From Cloeon dipterum (taxonomy: Eukaryota; Arthropoda; Insecta; Ephemeroptera; Baetidae): 64,000 nucleotides of DNA. Of the stretch, positions 22,524 through 33,105 are shown one piece after another; the stretch's first letter is position 1; each line of letters starts with the position of its first letter. The position numbers and the translations under genes are program-made. Location: the NCBI RefSeq assembly GCF_949628265.1, contig NC_088788.1, positions 13,640,001-13,704,000 on the forward strand. Reading direction: 5' to 3'. The notes beneath the pieces are model-generated. The model saw nothing but the letters and a program-made list of their open reading frames with translations. It did not search any database and was not told where the DNA came from.

Positions 22524-23799
22524 GTCGATGTTCACTTCACCAGCTCAGATTGCAAAATGATCGCCCTGGTATGTGTCGCATTATAGTTTTAACCTTCCGC
22601 GTAATTAAAGTCGTAGACAAAGTCAGGGCCATTTTTAAGGAAACGGCCGGGGATCTCTGTTCATCGTGATCTTGTCGCGCTTTGTTAAGCATGTCTTTTA
22701 CACGAGAATGCTCTGTGTTAATTATTTTAAACTACTTCTGTTCATTTTAGTAGAAAATTACACTAATAATGTGTTCTTCAATTGCGTTTTGCAAGCAAAC
22801 GTTTTTTCTCCTGGTTTGTTTTCGTACGTTATGTGTGCCTGGAAATTGACTACTACCACACCACTTGCAAAAGAAACAAATTAAATTATTATTTTTTTTT
22901 TTATTCCGCGAACCATAAAGGTACAAATTGGTCAATTGATGCGAAGCATATAGTGAAAGATTTAGGCGAGACATAATTAATCTAGTAATATTAATTTATT
23001 TTTAAAAATCGGTATTTGAAATGAAAAAAGTAAAAAAAACAGCTAAAGCTACAAATATTTTTCAGTTTATTATTTTTAATTGCGTGTATTTCAAGCTTTC
23101 AATTTGGAATTTATTGACAGCACTTGAAAGTTCCATTGCCATGGATTAAAATAAAGTTCAAAATTTTAGTTTCCTAATTTAACTAATCATTCTTGACATG
23201 CTTTTTTAATTTTCAATTGTACTGAAAGTCTTACCTGGGATGGAAAACAACATTGCAGGTTGCAGAGAATTTTAATAAAGTTGACCAGCCTTAAAAGAAT
23301 GTTTTGTTTACAGGGAACAGTAAATTTTGTGTTTAAACTGATTTATTAGAAAAACTTATACATTAATCTAGATACGTTGTGTAGGCTCAATTATAAACAA
23401 TACAATCTAGTAATAGTATTCCATTAGGCATAATTCTATGAGCTACAAATCCGATAAAACGCATGGTTGTATCCGTACAAAGGGAAGGACAAAATGTAAT
23501 GACTAATGGGTTTTGCGTTGTAGGGCAGAACCGAGGACGCAAAGCAAACTGCGGTCGTGACAACATAATAAGAGACAAATTAATCCAGTGGATGCGAGAA
23601 AAAGAGTGCAAATGGGATTAGGGCGGAGGATCGCTTGCGCAGGGTGAGTGATGATTAGGAGGTGCTTTGGTAAGTGGTTATCGGGGGAGAAGAGCTTGAT
23701 AGTCCGCAGCACGAGTGTTCCTTTCGGCGAAAACTGGTGGGCGAGTGTGTGTGCAATGTACAAGAGAAAATCCTGCCTCCGCTCTGACGACTATTATTC
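22524..23799. other. spacer between two small minus-strand genes
   Basis: AT-rich. Open frames at 22666-22884 and 23387-23763 have no recognisable content. It probably holds the 3' UTR of the 92-aa gene: a minus-strand AATAAA lies at 23342-23347, 450 bp beyond its stop codon. Confidence 0.4.
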
Positions 23800-25920
23800 T
23801 CACTGCAGAGACTGAAGGTAGGGTCGTCTGTTTGTTTTGATGCTTCCGAGCACCAAGCGATTCATCACGACGAACAGCACCGCAGCAATTATGATGATTA
23901 CCACGGCCACGATCACGATTATAGACCACGCTGGGATTGCAGACGTTTCTGTGAAAATTTAATTTGACATAATTAAATTGAGAAAAGTAAATAACTTAAT
24001 TTATTTATCAAATTATTTCTAACAGGAATTTTTCTAGTAAAATTTGGTGAGAGATCAATTGAAACTTGATGACAACAAAATAAAATTGTCTATCTCATTT
24101 AATATTTGACAGGAACAGAACAAATGACTTTAATAATTTAAATAGTTTTAAGGAATAATTTTTTGATAGGCTTGCACGCTCAAGTTCAAAATAAAAACTT
24201 TAAATACATGGAAAAAAAATTCTTTTAAATTTTGACAGTTTATTCCCCACAAAGAACATTCTAAATGCAAATAAAGAGATCCAAATATGCCGAAAATAGG
24301 CTGCTACGCGATTGATAGACTCACTAGCTCCCATGAAAAACGCGTGGAAATGATTGATTGATAGATGGTGTGCGTTATGCAAATAGCGTGCCAAATACTC
24401 ACTGTAGTACGTCCTGTTGATGGTTTTCCTGCCTCGCAAAATTTTCCGGCGGCCTTCCACCTCGTCCATGAACACTGACATGAGCACTGGAACGAGCAAA
24501 AAAATTCATTCATTACTGAATATTCAAGCAGCTGGAAAATATTCATTTTGCTACCGCATGTGCTAAGTGCGAAAATTGAGTTGGAAAGTTGGAATGCATA
24601 ATTCGCGCCATCAAACGATTATCGAGGTGTCTCGCTCGCCAGCGCGTTGGTTACAACTATCCAATGCATGCGAAATTATATCACTCTATATGCAAATTTT
24701 CAACCAATTTTACACCACCGCCGAGACACATAGAACTGCCTTAAGTTTTTATCCGGCGCGTTGCAGGAATAGAAAAAAATTCACGTGAGCAGAGTTTTGA
24801 ACTGCTTGCATGTGCCACTTAAAAGCCCTGTTAGATATGAAGCAAAATGTTGCTCTGAATGAAACAAATCAAAAAGTGATATTCAAATTATATTTGTGTG
24901 CTAAACGCTAAACATCACAACTAACAAAAATAGATTTTGGTTTATTTCAGCTAAAATAAAAATACTGATTTGCATGCTTATTGTGTAAAATTTACCTTAA
25001 CAACCAAATTTAAATTGTTTGCTCGTTTTTTACTGTCAATTGTTTTGTAATGCAACGCACAGCACAGCACAGAATGTGAAAAAGAGGCAAAATTTGTTCC
25101 ATTAAACACGATTGCTGTGAATTAGTTTTTAATAATTTGAATACTGCGTCAGTACAAATTCAGTTGTGCTTGTTATATATATAAGTTGTTGATTTTAATA
25201 TTCTTCGTCAAGTTTCGGCCATATATGTTCTTGAGATATTAATTTACGTTATTAATAAATTAATTACTTATTTCCAAAAGGGTATATTGCTAAAGATTAT
25301 ATATAAATTCCTGAATTTGCTAGGGAAAAAACACAAAAGTAATTACGATACTATTAATATAGGAATGTTTAGAGAAAATAAATTTCGTACTGTTTGGATC
25401 AATCTATCCTCTATACCAACGAATTGCGTAGTTGAAGTTCAAAACCATTTACGAGTGAAAAAGACTGATAAGCGCGGCCAAGACATTTTGTTTGATGTCG
25501 CTAATGAGCAAACGAGGTTTTGCACGTCGGGCCGACCAATTATGCACCGCTGGTTTTTGCGTTTCATGTAAAGGGTGCTTTGAAAAAAGGCGAGTTTTGC
25601 GATTCAAAAGGAGTGCCATTGACCCGAGGGGTGACGGCCGGTGTGGGCTGCTTTGCGTCGCGTTTCGAGGGCAATCGCTCATTCGAGAGGGGTGGCGACG
25701 GACGGGGTGTGATTTATTCACTACGTGCGTCGAGCGGTGTCACTGCTCGGCGTCGCAACACGAGACAACATGATCCGCAAAGTTTAATGAAACCCTCTCA
25801 GCGTTGCGGAGAAAAAAAATCGAGTTTCGGGAATAAATTCGCGTCGACGCGGCAAAAAATCAGTGGGCACTCACGTAATGTGAAGAGCGAGAAGACGGCA
25901 AAGCTGCGCAGCACCCTCAT
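23800..25920 (-). CDS. small single-pass membrane protein (92 aa, 3 exons)
   Basis: Minus-strand exons 25875-25920, 24403-24486 and 23800-23948 join in phases 1 and 1 with GTGAGT donors and CCAG/CACAG acceptors. The product starts with a signal peptide (MRVLRSFAVFSLFTLLLM, cleavage perhaps near residue 27). A short basic ectodomain follows, with a furin-like RGRK at 33-36 and an N-glycosylation sequon NRT at 39-41. Then comes one strongly hydrophobic helix (about 50-75, rich in Ile/Val) and a 17-residue cytosolic tail with RRPYLQSLQ. Three separately weak exons giving a coherent type I membrane protein make the model credible. I recognise no family; a regulator of a larger membrane protein is a guess. 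Confidence 0.6.
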
Positions 25921-27411
25921 TTTTCGGCGGTGTTTTTCCTGCTCGGACTTGAAGCAAAAGTGAAATTGAAGCTAGTTAACTAGAGCTGGCTCCACGCCCT
26001 GGTTCTTGTCACTTGGTTCATCTGGCTGAGAAAACGGTGACGTCGTTATCAGCGCCAACAGCTTATCTCTCGGTCGCCATAGTTACCTCTACCTGCTCCT
26101 AATGATAGCAGGCAGAATTACGCCAGATTATAAAATAATATAACGAGAGCTAGCACAAGAGCGGATGCACGGGATAAGCCGCTTTCGCAACGTCCACGGC
26201 GTATTTGATTTTATTTACGAGGTGGCGATGATTTGATCTCCTCCGGGATGATTATTACTTTTAAAGCTGATTGAGCGAGAATCCAATTTTAGCGCCATTT
26301 TCCTTAATTATGAGTCACATTCATTCCAGAAAATATGAATGAATCATGAATCATGTTTTAAGAATTTCAGGTGTGTTATTTGTTTTAACAACAGTCATGA
26401 TTTATAAATTTTTTAAATTGCGTCGGGATTTTAGGTGGATCACCGGTTTTCAGTTCGTCTGATTTACTTTTACACACTGAACGAGCATGAACTTAAAGAC
26501 TATTGTCTCTTCCCTATAATCATCTAAAGCTGTCTAAATTGCACGTGAAGTTTTTCAATAAAACCTTGTAAACGCGAAAATTACATTGTTGGTGCATGTA
26601 AGATCTTTTCAGAAGGATTTTTAGAGATTAAAAAAGTTGCTCTTGTTTTTTAAAAAGTAAGAAGACAGTTAAATGTTGAGATATAACAATTTTAACCTAT
26701 TTAGTTTTTAATTCGATACTTGCAAAAATATATAGTTTCATTTTCAAATTTCAGTTTAGTAATCAGAAAAAGACGGTAGGCCAGGTCTGAACCAATAAAT
26801 TTTGTATTAATAGATGATTTCAAGGGAAATTTTCTTCTGATGAGCTCGGGAAAAGTTTCCTTTTTAACCTCTGTTCAGTGCAAGAAAAATTCTAACCAAT
26901 GAAAATGATCAAAACTTGCCAGTTAATTTGAGATATTGGAGCTCGTGTTTAGTTTATAACCGTGTAAACAAATTGTTATGCATTATGACAAGTAAATCGC
27001 AAGAGGAAATTTTTGATTTATGGATTTATGTTACAACCATTTAAATTGCACCCAAAATCATCTCAATCAAGTCGTCTTTTGATTGAAAAAATCGTATAAA
27101 ATTCTCAACCTTATTTATAATTGCGAATGCTCAAGCTCAACCTTCTCAGTTTATGTCTATAGAAGAGAATAAATATTCACAAAAATTCTTTCCGTAGGTA
27201 ACTGGATAAAAAAACAAAGTCAAATCGATTTACTTTATCAAATTAACTTTCCTGAGAAGTGTTTTTGCAACCTTAACAAGAAAAAGTGGCTCATGAAAAT
27301 TGAAACAGTTGTGAAAAGTTTTGCACCAACTACGTGGCTTGTTATGAATAAAAAATTCCCGCGTGGGTCGAGACTTCGCACGAGTTAGTAGGTCGTTGTT
27401 GCTTTCTGAAA
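25921..27411. other. intergenic region before gustatory receptor 2
   Basis: No gene is supported. The first 150 bp next to the 92-aa gene contain a CRE-like site and GATA-type motifs and probably act as its promoter. The remainder is AT-rich. No TATA box was found at a convincing distance from the receptor start at 27412. Confidence 0.4.
26038..26070 (-). promoter_or_regulatory. CRE-like and GATA-like sites upstream of the 92-aa gene
   Basis: TGACGTCG at 26038-26045 resembles a CREB/ATF site. TTATC and CTTATCTC (GATA-factor core on the minus strand) lie at about 26046 and 26062. All are 120-150 bp upstream of the start codon at 25920. These are short motifs and the inference is weak. Confidence 0.25.
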
Positions 27412-28890
27412 ATGGAAACACAGCAGGCCGCCAAATCCGATTACTATAAGTTCGTTTTCTCACTCAATTCATTTTTCGGAATTTCCTGCTTCACACCTAA
27501 TGAAGATTTTTGCAAGAAAAGGCTGCGGCAAGCTTACGAATTCAGTATATTGCTGTTTTCTTCTTTAACCGTTTTAAACTCTATCTACTCGGCTCTCATT
27601 TTTTCATCCCTCAAAGCTGGCGTATTTATTACTATAACCCAATTATTTCAGGGCATTTTCGGATGCTGCATGTTGATCCCTTTTGTTTATATGAAGTATC
27701 GGCAACGCGCGCTCCGGCGCCTTATCAAAGTCTGCTTTTCTATGCCGCGTTTTCCTCCCACTCCGTCTACCGTTCGCAAATCTAACTTTATTCTGTTCAC
27801 CGTTTTTCCTTTCCTGATCGTAACTCTTGGTTTTGCATTCCACTTTTACTTAATTGTCGGGCGAATAAACGGAAAAGTGGGTACCGTTTCCGTCAATCAC
27901 GAACTGGGTACAGTCATTATTCAGGACGGATCAAAGACACTGCAAATCTCTCGCAGAAGCTTCCTGTGGAACAGGATTGGTATTGGATTGGCCCTGTTCT
28001 TTTCGGTTTTAAAAAAGTTCTCGCACAACTCTCTATTCCTTATTTTAATCGCAACCCAGCGAGATTATATAAAACACTTGAACAAAACAATTCATCCTGC
28101 TGTGAAGACGCATACCTTTTTTGTATCAAAATGCAAAAAGGACAATTTCAATTCCTGGATTGACAGCCAGCAAAATGTCTCAAGGTAAATTGTGTATTAA
28201 TTTTTTACTGTTGAAATACTTTTATATGAACAGATTTCTAAGTGAGTTCAACTGCTTTGTCACTCCCTACCTTCTCACCACTACGATTTCCAACGCTTCA
28301 ACGCTTTGCCTTGTGACATTTTCGATTTTGATGGTATGCAAATCGAGGGGAAAGTTCCGCAGTCCTGAAATCCAGAAGGCCGAATGCAGAAGACCGACCA
28401 TTTTTTAACACCGAATTCTTGTGCAAAGATTTCTGCATTATTATTGGTCACTTTTAAACTTTCGGCCCTCTGAAATTCGGATAACTGAACGCAACCCAAA
28501 TTGAGGGATCAGAACTAATTGTAAATATTTCAGAGGAATGATTTGCCCGTGCACTCGCACTTCGCTTTAATTTGTTTGGCAGAACTCGTAATACTCTGCT
28601 ACGCTGGCCACTCATTGAAAAGAGAAGTATTGAAGAAATCTATATACGAATTATAACAATCTTATGATTTGTTTTAATTTCAGGGTCAAGATCTGATCAA
28701 TACCTTGAACCGCATTCCAATTTTAAACGAGAGCTGCGGAGTTGGACACACATTGGCACGGATTGTTTCTGACTGCCGAAATTCCCTGAGAGTGAACTGC
28801 GAACCTTTTTTCACCCTTGGCTACGAGTACTTGATTGCACTCATCAGCGTGATCACAACTTATTTTATCGTCTTGGTTCAAATCCAGTGA
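27412..28890 (+). CDS. gustatory receptor 2 (7TM chemoreceptor, 4 exons)
   Basis: Exons 27412-28184, 28234-28333, 28534-28626 and 28684-28890 join in phases 2-0-0 to give 390 aa. Exons 2 and 4 have exactly the same lengths as in the receptor at 1736 (100 and 207 nt with stop); exon 3 is 9 nt shorter. Shared words include SFFGISC, KFSHN, NRIPILNESCGVGHTL and the C-terminal TYFIVLVQIQ, the gustatory-receptor signature. It is predicted to be a ligand-gated cation channel subunit in sensory neuron membranes. All splice sites are intact, so both paralogues look functional. The two proteins differ at roughly half the positions by eye, so the duplication is not recent. The 82-aa gene follows on the same strand. 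Confidence 0.85.
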
Positions 28891-29184
28891 TTTTTTTGTC
28901 GAATATAACCAGCTGACACGAGTGAAATCTAGCACGAGTGTATGCTTTGCGTTAGGCATGAGAGTGTGGCAGGTTGCATAGCGGCACTCGGTTTTATTTT
29001 CTGCCTACCACAAACTGTCGGAATGCTCTTCACTGCACGTCGGCTGCATTACTCAAATTGTGCAAATACTATACGAAATATTTGGCTTCTGGTGTAAAAT
29101 AAGAGACAGAAATCGCAGCAGACACGTCTATTCGTATTTCAAATGTAATTCTTATTGCTGCTGTTGTTGTGCCAAGCGTCCACG

Positions 29185-29608
29185 ATGTCTTCTTCGTCTT
29201 CATCAATGTACACAGGTATCTAATTTTTCTTGCAATTTTTAATTTAAAGTGGCCCTGATTAATTTTTGAATTGGTTACAAAGCTTTATTTACATTTGCTC
29301 TTATTTTTCCACTAAATTAAAAAAAATGTTTAGGATAAATAATAAATATTTTGATTCTATCTTCTTGGTGCTCTAACTTCTAACTTTCAGATTCCATCAC
29401 ACTGGTCAATATTCAGCTGCTGGAAGCGCTCACAAAATTTATAAGGGCGATCGCGAGGTACATTGACGAGATGGAGGTGCGTAGTATCAACATGAAATAT
29501 TTGGAGGAGTGCCTTCTGATGTGTCTGGATGGGTTGCAGCAAATACACGACACGTACCAAGAAGATCTCGCGCTGCGCGTGTATGAGAAGTGCGACATTG
29601 AGGAATAG
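29185..29608 (+). CDS. small helical protein (82 aa, 2 exons)
   Basis: Exons 29185-29215 and 29391-29608 join in phase 1 (donor ACAG/GTATCT, acceptor CTTTCAG). The product begins with a Ser run (MSSSSSSMYTD). A long amphipathic helical stretch follows, without Pro or Gly over most of its length (LVNIQLLEALTKFIRAIARY and onwards), then an acidic C terminus CDIEE. There is no signal peptide or membrane segment, so it is probably a cytosolic or nuclear coiled-coil-type protein. Poly(A) signal at 29657. Antisense frames across the same DNA (29387-29685) lack splice support. I do not recognise the family; resemblance to small adaptor subunits is only general. Confidence 0.5.
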
Positions 29609-29656
29609 CAAGTGTTCCTGCATGCTTCTAGCGATGTTTGATTTGAATCTGGACGC

Positions 29657-29662
29657 AATAAA
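29657..29662 (+). terminator. poly(A) signal AATAAA for the 82-aa gene
   Basis: AATAAA lies 49 bp after the TAG stop, consistent with a short 3' UTR and supporting the + strand assignment of this small gene. Confidence 0.45.
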
Positions 29663-30194
29663 TGCGCCAGACGTTTGTTTTGCAAAACGAATATTTGTAA
29701 ATCGTGAATTTAATTTCCTGATGAAACATTCACGTTGTCCAGGCTTTTCTAATAATGAAATAAATTAAAAAAAAAATTCCACAAAACGTTGCTCGTTTTT
29801 AAATTACTTTGCAACCCATTTATTAAGGTTGGCTTAAGTTCACAAACGGTAATGTTTAAATATTCTCTCTGACCAAATTTGGCACTAGTTTAATTCTAAG
29901 AATTCATAAAACGACTTCATTAAGGCTCGGAATGTGCGTCCGTTCCAAACATAGCGGCGATGACCAAACGGGCAGTCATGCGAGGCAAAATCAAAGAACA
30001 GGAAAAAACTGTGCGGAGAAAAGAGAAAAAAATATAAAATTCCTGTGGGAATAATTCAATAACGCAGCGGAGCGACAAAAAGACTCTCATCGGAGGTGAA
30101 AAGAAAGGGGCCGCGAGTAGGAGTAGGTCTTTTTTTGTAAGAACACACTTTACTGGTACACAGGAGAGATGAGAATTGAGAATAGTTGTGTTAT

Positions 30195-30238
30195 TCTCTC
30201 TCTCTCTCTCTCTCTCGCTGGTGTGTGTGTGTGTGTGT
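30195..30238. repeat. CT/GT compound microsatellite
   Basis: (CT)11 at 30195-30216 is followed at once by (GT)9 at about 30220-30238. CT/GA tracts of this length are GAGA-factor-type sites near many arthropod promoters, which fits the suspected promoter here. Confidence 0.75.
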
Positions 30239-30613
30239 CCCCCTTCCACTTGGAGAGTCTGGGAGAAGGAGAGAAGACGTGGACCGGCAGCCACAAAACT
30301 CCATTCCGCTGGTCTCCGAGGCCGCGCTGCACCGCTTGTTTGGCCTGTGCTGCCGGATTATCTGCCTTTCCCATCAGCTAGTTAGTCAGCGTGTGTGCGA
30401 GCGAGAGCAAAGAAGAGCGGCTGGCTCCAGCACAGTCGTGACCGTGGTGCTCACAACAACTGCTTTTGCTTTTCTTTTCTTTCTCCGCTCGACGTCGAGG
30501 TGAAGGCGAAGGCAAGAAAGCGTCTCTCGGGAACGAGACAACACCGAGAAATGGTGGTGCTGCTGCAAAAATCGGCCGCTCTTTGACACGTCCTGCCTGC
30601 AACAGGTGCATTA

Positions 30614-30658
30614 ATGGAGCAGGATGCGACCCTTGAGCGAAGGCTGACCTGCTCACAA
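30614..30658 (+). other. possible leader exon with uORF for the gene at 33106
   Basis: An ATG at 30614 opens 15 codons that run exactly to a splice donor (CACAA/GTGAGT). Spliced to the acceptor at 33084, the frame continues for five codons, reaches TGA at 33100-33102 and is followed in the same frame one codon later by the proposed main start (33106). It would be an upstream ORF ending just before the main start. The donor and acceptor are good; their pairing is inferred. Confidence 0.3.
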
Positions 30659-33105
30659 GTGAGTTTACGGTTTGTCTTGTGCGCCGGAATGCGCCGACGT
30701 TGCGCTGAGGAATTTTGGTCATTTAAATTAATCTCTCTGGTATATTTTTACAATTTCTTGATTTAAGCTTTTTCCTCTGAATTTGAAGCAGTTTTCTTTG
30801 ATCAAACGCAAAGTCCCAAAAACATGACAAACAGATAACTCAGGTAATAAAATTAATAATCTTTATTTAGACAACTCAAACAACGACTGTTGTCTTATAT
30901 TTAAAGCTGTCTTCTGTTACCTTTGTTAATCTGCTACAGATGCCAAGTATGGTCAAGCAAATAATATATTTAAATAAATTTAAAAATTTGAGGTTATCAG
31001 GAAAACTACAATTTGTCTATTTAAAAGCATTTTTGTGATACTTTTTTAATTAAAATCTGTTTTTATTTTTCCTTAAAATGGGGCTTAAGTAAACAGCAGG
31101 CATCAATAAAATTGATGACTTAAACAACGAGGAATGTCCGATTAATTTCCATGATATTTAATTATCTAGACTTGTACATGTTTATTTTTATTTAAAAATA
31201 GTAGATTTTGCATATTATAAATTTGAAATAGCAAATTAGCTTCAAATTAAAATTCAGTAGCAAATAAAAATTTATAAATTTCATTGATAATTATCGACAT
31301 TAAAGCAAAAAGCTCTACACCAGAAAAAAGTTCAACGGTCAATATTTCAAGTGAGAAAAATCAACTGGCAAAACGGCATGTTAGCGTTAATGGACACGTT
31401 TCGTCCTGCCTCAATTACCCGAAATGAATCGGCAAAAAATCGGCGTGAAGTTTTTCCGGAGCCGAGCCAAGCCAAGCCTCTCGAGTCTGAGGCGATGCGA
31501 AAAATCGGGCGCGTGATATTCGAGCCTGCATCGCGCACGCCGGTTACTTTTTCTTTCTCGCTCGACCGCCAAGGCAGCAGGCAGGGGGTTTTGACAGCCG
31601 TTGGGCTAACAAGGGCCACGCGTGGACCATCAAGGCCGCCCCCTTCCCCGCGCTTCCCCCGGCCGACGCACTTTTTTTACCTGCGGCCGCATTTGTGTGT
31701 TTGGAGGCGGCGTGTGTGTATTTTTTGCAAGCTCAGCTCTTCGCGCTTTTTTGTATGCGTCACGCTGGGAAAAAGCGAGCCACGGATTTAGTGGGTACAG
31801 CCCAGTTCCTCCACTTCACACACTCTGCACGTGTTGTTTTATTCTTTCGGCAGTGTGCATGCTGCGCGTTTTTCTGAAACAGACACAATAAAATAAGGCA
31901 AAGTTACGCGCTTCCAGCGCTTTTTGGGGGATTTGCGTAAAATGCCCACAAATTCACAAGATTTATCAAGTGATGTTTTGCTTTTAAAATCAAGATAGAA
32001 GTTTGTTCTTTATTTTTGTTTCTTTTTACTTTTTTCTGGTTTTGTTTTTGCCTCATTATGCAAAAAATAACACACGAGCTACACAAGTTGCTTAAAAGAT
32101 TTACAATTAACTCATCAGGTTGGGAAAACTGAAAATTTGTCAATACTAAAGATGTAAGTTATTAACCTGTCCCCATTAATAAGCAAATTATATTTTTTAC
32201 CTCAATCGCAAAAAGAAGGTCTCCTAAATTCATGCTGTTTAAAGCAGCAAACACAAGCTGCAAATTATGAATTAAAAACCATTTAAAACCTCTATGATTT
32301 TTTAACAGTACTGTATTTTTTTGGGAAACCCTATACTTATTTTGGCTTTGAATTCTCATTTTAATTTTCCTTGGAAATTGCTATTTTCTTCTTAGGAGCA
32401 TTTTGATGCAGGAAGAAATTAAATTTAAAAAAAGGTTGAGAAATATATTCTTTTTGGCTAACAACAAAAAATGGATTGGTTTGGGCTAAACCATCCTTTG
32501 AAGAACGATCAAATGACCAAAAAATGTACAAGTGTTTTTTTATTTGATCAAAAATGGATTAAGTTTGTGGATCAGTAGGAAATCATAAAAAGTATACAGA
32601 TCAATCCAATTTAGAAATTAATTCTAAACGATTCCAATATCTGCAGCTCTCCAGACACAGTTGAAACAATTTTTACGGCACACTACTGGGACCCTGAAAA
32701 AAAGTCCATGCGAGTTCATGGCTTAACAAATATGTAGCTGCAGCCAAGGTTAACCGAATGTTTCCCTTCCTAAATGAGTCGTTTCTGGTGAGGAATCTCT
32801 GCAGACATGATTGATTCATTAAGAATGAGCTCCAATTAAAAAGCCATTCAGCAAATCGAAAAGTCATTATCCTGGACGCGCATCCCGTGTGTCCTTCATC
32901 AGAGAGGGAGAGATAATAATGACCAAATTAGTGCGGTCGGGCTGCAATTATTTCCGAGATTGAGGCACAATCGCTGCCGGGGTGTTTGACATGAAATCAC
33001 GTCGTTGGGTGCGCGCATTGATCAGCTGGCTTATCAGCCGGTGTTGGAGTGTGTGTGTGTGTAACGTGTTGCCTATGCCCGCAGGCGGCGGTGCCAGGAT
33101 GAGCG

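Larger units (their letters stand above)
29663..33084. other. region upstream of the two-helix membrane protein gene
   Basis: No complete gene is supported. The segment 30150-30660 is GC-rich, contains a CT/GT microsatellite and a plausible leader exon, and looks like the promoter region of the gene starting at 33106. AT-rich DNA fills 30720-31340. Open frames at 31347-31791 on both strands are GC-rich but show no domain. Confidence 0.4.

Noticed and set aside
25520..25963. 147-codon + strand frame overlapping the 92-aa gene's first exon
   Set aside because: The minus-strand model gives a coherent signal peptide and in-phase exons; the + strand frame has no recognisable features and is a shadow.
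26077..26095. GTCGCCATAGTTACC as a possible X-box
   Set aside because: The right half does not fit RRNRAC, so it is not an RFX site by consensus.
29387..29685. Antisense frames across the 82-aa gene
   Set aside because: No start or splice context on the minus strand; the + strand has acceptor, donor, start, stop and poly(A) signal in agreement.
31351..31791. 146-codon + strand frame
   Set aside because: GC-rich, with antisense and overlapping frames and no domain or consistent exon borders.
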